A stretch of 64,000 bases of DNA from Apoderus coryli (lineage: Eukaryota > Arthropoda > Insecta > Coleoptera > Attelabidae): contig OU452203.1 of NCBI GenBank assembly GCA_911728435.2, positions 11,739,651 through 11,803,650 of the forward strand, given 5' to 3'. Below are positions 60,935 through 64,000 of the stretch, piece by piece (position 1 is the first letter of the stretch; each line of letters begins with the position of its first letter). Position numbers and translations under genes: made by a program. The notes under the pieces were generated by a model. That model made no database searches. It was not told the DNA's origin and was given only the letters and a program-made list of their open reading frames with translations.

Positions 60935-62800
60935 AATAAATACACTTTATTGTCTAACAGGTCGAAAAACCCAATTACAAGACAAAACATGATATAATAC
61001 AAAAGCAAGTTATACAATGATCATAATAAATAAATATATATATATAATAAAACATATTCTCTAATACTATTTATAAGAAAGAAATAACATAAAATGCACA
61101 ACGTGAGTTGTGAATCATTACCGAGCGCAACCAATGACCAGCACACAGACACAGCTCCATAAAAACAATTAGCTAAGACCGCAGATGTTGTGATAGAGCG
61201 TGCTTAAGAGTATCGATCTTCACATCAAAAAAATTAATATTTTCAATTCCCAGAGAATTGAAATCACTGCAGGCACGCCATAAAGGTGTTCTCGATTCGT
61301 AGTTAGTACGAAACTGAGGTATATAAAATAGTTTAGGATGTCTGGAGCGATAGCACGGGATATGAAAATGAATCTGCTGAAGCAAGCGCGGGCAGTCCAA
61401 AATACCATTAATTAATTTGAATAGAAACACCTGCGATGCAAAGATACGACGTTTGGAAAGCGACCAAAAGTCAAATCGGTCCAGTAAAAGTTGGTGATCT
61501 AGACCGCGCGGTGGAAAACGGCCATCAATCCTAAATGCCAGGACTTTCAAAAATTTTCTCTGAACACTCTCAACTCTATTCATGTGCATATCATATATTG
61601 GCGACCAGACCAAAGAAGCATACTCAAGCCTAGAGCGCACCATAGAATTATAAAGAGTTAAGAGACATTTGGTATTAGTAAAATTTTTTGTGGATCTGAT
61701 TATAAAACCCAGCATTCTCAATGCATTCATAGTAATTTCAGAGATATGCTGATTAAAATTTAAATCGCTGTCGACAAAAACACCAAGGTCCCTAATCACT
61801 GAACACCTATCTAAAATTCTTCCATTCATACAGTAGTCATGCACTATAGGATGAGCACGCCTAGTGAAAGTTATAGTTTTGCATTTGTTAACATTCAGAT
61901 ATAGTTTATTTTGCATACACCAACGATGCAAAAGATTTGCATCTCTCTGCAAGCATGAACAATCATCCGAATTGGAAATAATTCGATACAACTTCATATC
62001 ATCAGCAAACAGCAAATAATTGCTAGAAATATCAGAACCAATATCATTTATAAATATGGAAAATAATAGAGGCGCCAAATTGCTCCCCTGGGGTGCCCCA
62101 CTGGTTGCCGTGAATAAATCAGAACGATAGCCGTTGTACTCGACATACTGTTGCCTAGTACTTAGATAAGATGAGAAAAAGGAGATCAGGTCTTCATGGA
62201 AACCGATGCAGCGCATCTTATGTTTAAGAATAGAGTGATCCATCTTGTCGAAGGCCTTAGTAAAATCCGTATAGATTGCGTCGACCTGGCAACCCTCTGC
62301 TATAGCGGGAAATATGTCTTGTAAGAAAGTGGCCATGTTTGTTACAGTAGAACGATTCTGGAAAAAGCCGTGCTGCTGAGGAATAATACGATTTTTAATT
62401 TGTTTGAAGATCTTTTCATGCAATACCGTTTCAAAGACCTTCGCAAAGTTTGAGAGAATTGAGATAGGACGATAGTTCGTAATATGGGCCAAATCACCCG
62501 ATTTATGTACTGGGCATATTCTTGCGAGCTTCCATAATTTTGGAAACTCGCCAGATTCCAGTGAAAGATTAAAAATAGTTTTTAGAGGCTTCACAAAAAC
62601 ATAAGCACAATCTCTGATTATAAACGCCGGAACGTCATCCACCCCCGCAGTCAACTTCGGTTTCAGTTTTTTCAGTCCCATCATTATGTCATCCTCGCTT
62701 AAAGAACCTACCGAAATCAAGTCCACATCATCAAATGACTCCAGACAGTCATCCCCAGTTGAATCCACGTAAACACTCTGAAAGAGATAACTCTATAGTC
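60935..62800 (-). mobile_element. 5'-truncated LINE with unbroken RT frame
   Basis: The minus-strand frame 62768-61173 (about 531 codons, extending a little upstream as LFQSVYV) carries a full RT. Motifs are NYRPISILSNFAKVFE (residues 99-114), QHGFFQNRSTVTNM (132-145), IYTDFTKAFDKMDH with Asp168, SGAPQGSNLAPLLFSIFIND (223-242), catalytic LLFADDMKLY (FADD 254-257), NVNKCKTITF and IRDLGVFVD. The thumb and C-terminus continue to a natural stop. The endonuclease is absent, so it is a 5'-truncated jockey/CR1-type insertion. No stop or shift is seen, which suggests it is young. Its 3' UTR (61172-60935) ends with an AATAAAGTGTATTTATTTAT-type microsatellite tail. It cannot transpose without its N-terminal part. 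Confidence 0.9.
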
Positions 62801-62859
62801 TCTAATTTAAGTTTCATCATTTTGTAAACTCTTCTCAACTTTAACTGTTAATAAACTTA

Positions 62860-63386
62860 AGGCGGGTTTAGCCAACTAATAATGCATAATGCATAATTTT
62901 AGTGCATAATGGATAATTTTTAAAACATGGCATTTACATGTACCTGTTTATACAACGAATAGTGTATAATTCATAATTTTCGTTGATAATGCATAATGCA
63001 TAAGGTTGGGAACTTTCAACTTTATGCACTAAATTATGCAAAAAATATCACTACGCATGCGCCGCAAATAAATTATAAACACTTACATAACCTCAATTTA
63101 CAAAATAAACTAAATAATAATTGAAAATGTGATAATTAACAGAATTTTTAATTTGAAAGCTATTAAAACATAAATAAGTCCAACACAACGTAAAAGCATT
63201 ATCTTTAAAGACAATGGTAATAGGTTAACCTGCTGTATAGTCAATTGTCACTTTTCGCTTTATGCATAAAAGTTATGAGTTGTATAAACACCTTATTTTG
63301 TTGTGAATTATCGATTATGCACTATGTATTAAGCATTATTCTTTATGCATTATGTACTATCCATTATTAGTTGGCTAAACCCGCCT
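62860..63386. mobile_element. 527-bp MITE with TTA target duplication
   Basis: The left end AGGCGGGTTTAGCCAACTAA and the right end (TTAGTTGGCTAAACCCGCCT) are perfect inverted repeats of more than 25 bp. TTA lies on both sides (62857-62859, 63387-63389), the 3-bp pattern of PIF/Harbinger-type elements. Subterminal ATGCATAATGCATAA motifs recur throughout. A CGCATGCGC palindrome sits at its centre (about 63054). Non-coding. Confidence 0.85.
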
Positions 63387-63679
63387 TTAGTCTATTTAAA
63401 CTTGGTATTCGGTGTTTCCATCTTTTAGGTAAGGTCCTTATTTTCAATGCCCTCGTAGTTCACGTTAAACCTAAAACGTGACAATATCGAAAAACCCTAT
63501 GAAATTACTTCATTAATTTTATTTGAGTTTTGATGAATCCAGGTACACAAATATTTTTTTTAAATGAATTACTCGTTTTATCTTTTCTGTTTTGGGACAA
63601 TAAATTGTACAAACGTGGGGCTATGTAATTGTAAAATCTTGTCTTTTTAGCTCGAGATTCTTTTAAATTTGATTTATTC

Positions 63680-63920
63680 GTGTATTATAGCGTGTAGGAT
63701 TTTAGCATGTGGTGATCGACTGTTATGAAATTTGCATAAGGTAATGTGAGAGTACAACTGTCTAATTCTAATACTAACAATTTTTGTCTCCGTATATAAG
63801 AGATCCGTTGGGTAGAGGAAGGGGTTTTTAATATAATTTTTAGTATGCAGATTTGTAAGCGCTGAAGCGGACGTATCACAGTTTTTGACATACCTCCCCA
63901 ACTTATCAACCCGTAGGTAT
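63680..63920 (-). pseudogene. LINE RT C-terminal stub at the right edge
   Basis: Minus strand: MISWGGMSKTVIRPLQRLQ, then ICILKIILKTP, a frameshift, and FLYPTDLLYTETKIVSI. It has the same W-GG...L-Q...ILK-x-x...YPT-x-LL arrangement as 15817-15990, so the two probably belong to one LINE family. Confidence 0.6.
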
Positions 63921-64000
63921 CTAAGAATTAATTCCACATGAGCCTTGTAAATGCTTTTTATTTTAAGTTAGATTAATTAATTTTTTCTGTAAATTTTGTA

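Overview
This is a strongly A+T-rich, intron-bearing nuclear window from an insect. Order is not proven; a beetle or another repeat-rich insect would fit. Evidence: two spliced insect-type genes (tricornered and integrin-linked kinase), GT-AG introns, and dense insect-style transposon debris (jockey/CR1-type, RTE-type and R2-like LINEs, Penelope-like elements, mariner/Tc1, pogo, MITEs, a solo LTR). No bacterial operons, CRISPR array or rRNA were seen.

Host genes are few and all read on the + strand. tricornered (NDR-family kinase, six coding exons, 459 aa) occupies 23350-27421. Ilk (integrin-linked pseudokinase, three coding exons, 449 aa) occupies 36514-38989. A probable terminal exon of an unrecognised gene lies at 33818-33957. 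A pair of exon-like segments at 47858-47941 and 48280-48353 stays open across the splice in two frames and probably starts a gene running toward or past the right edge.

Layout. 1-23 kb: LINE fragments, a foldback family, mariner ends, MITEs, a tRNA-derived SINE, and Penelope-like (PLE) pieces, including a truncated PLE with inverted terminal arms (19134-20611). 23-27.4 kb: trc, whose first coding intron carries an 823-bp near-palindromic element. 28.3-29.8 kb: an internally deleted Tc1/mariner-type element broken by a LINE 3' end, then a MITE. 31-34.3 kb: two motif-dense non-coding patches (TTTCGGT and GGACGTCC) and the orphan exon. 36.5-39 kb: Ilk. 40-46 kb: R2-like and RTE-type LINE remnants, a Gypsy-type solo LTR and a ruined pogo transposase. 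47-55 kb: the two-frame exons and several decayed DDE transposons. 55-64 kb: a 2.3-kb long-TIR element with a LINE nested in one arm, mariner debris, a 5'-truncated LINE with an unbroken reverse-transcriptase frame, a 527-bp MITE and a LINE stub at the edge.

The most notable signal is a set of hammerhead-ribozyme-like motifs (CTGATGA core, stem II, GAAA, very short stem III, closing stem I) at 4867-4909(-), 11009-11051(+), 19185-19225(-) and 20522-20562(+), with decayed relatives at 13803, 14285 and 45532. They sit in or near PLE-type sequence. A second theme is a family of elements with CAGGGTG...CACCCTG-type ends flanked by TA, several of which fold into long hairpins.
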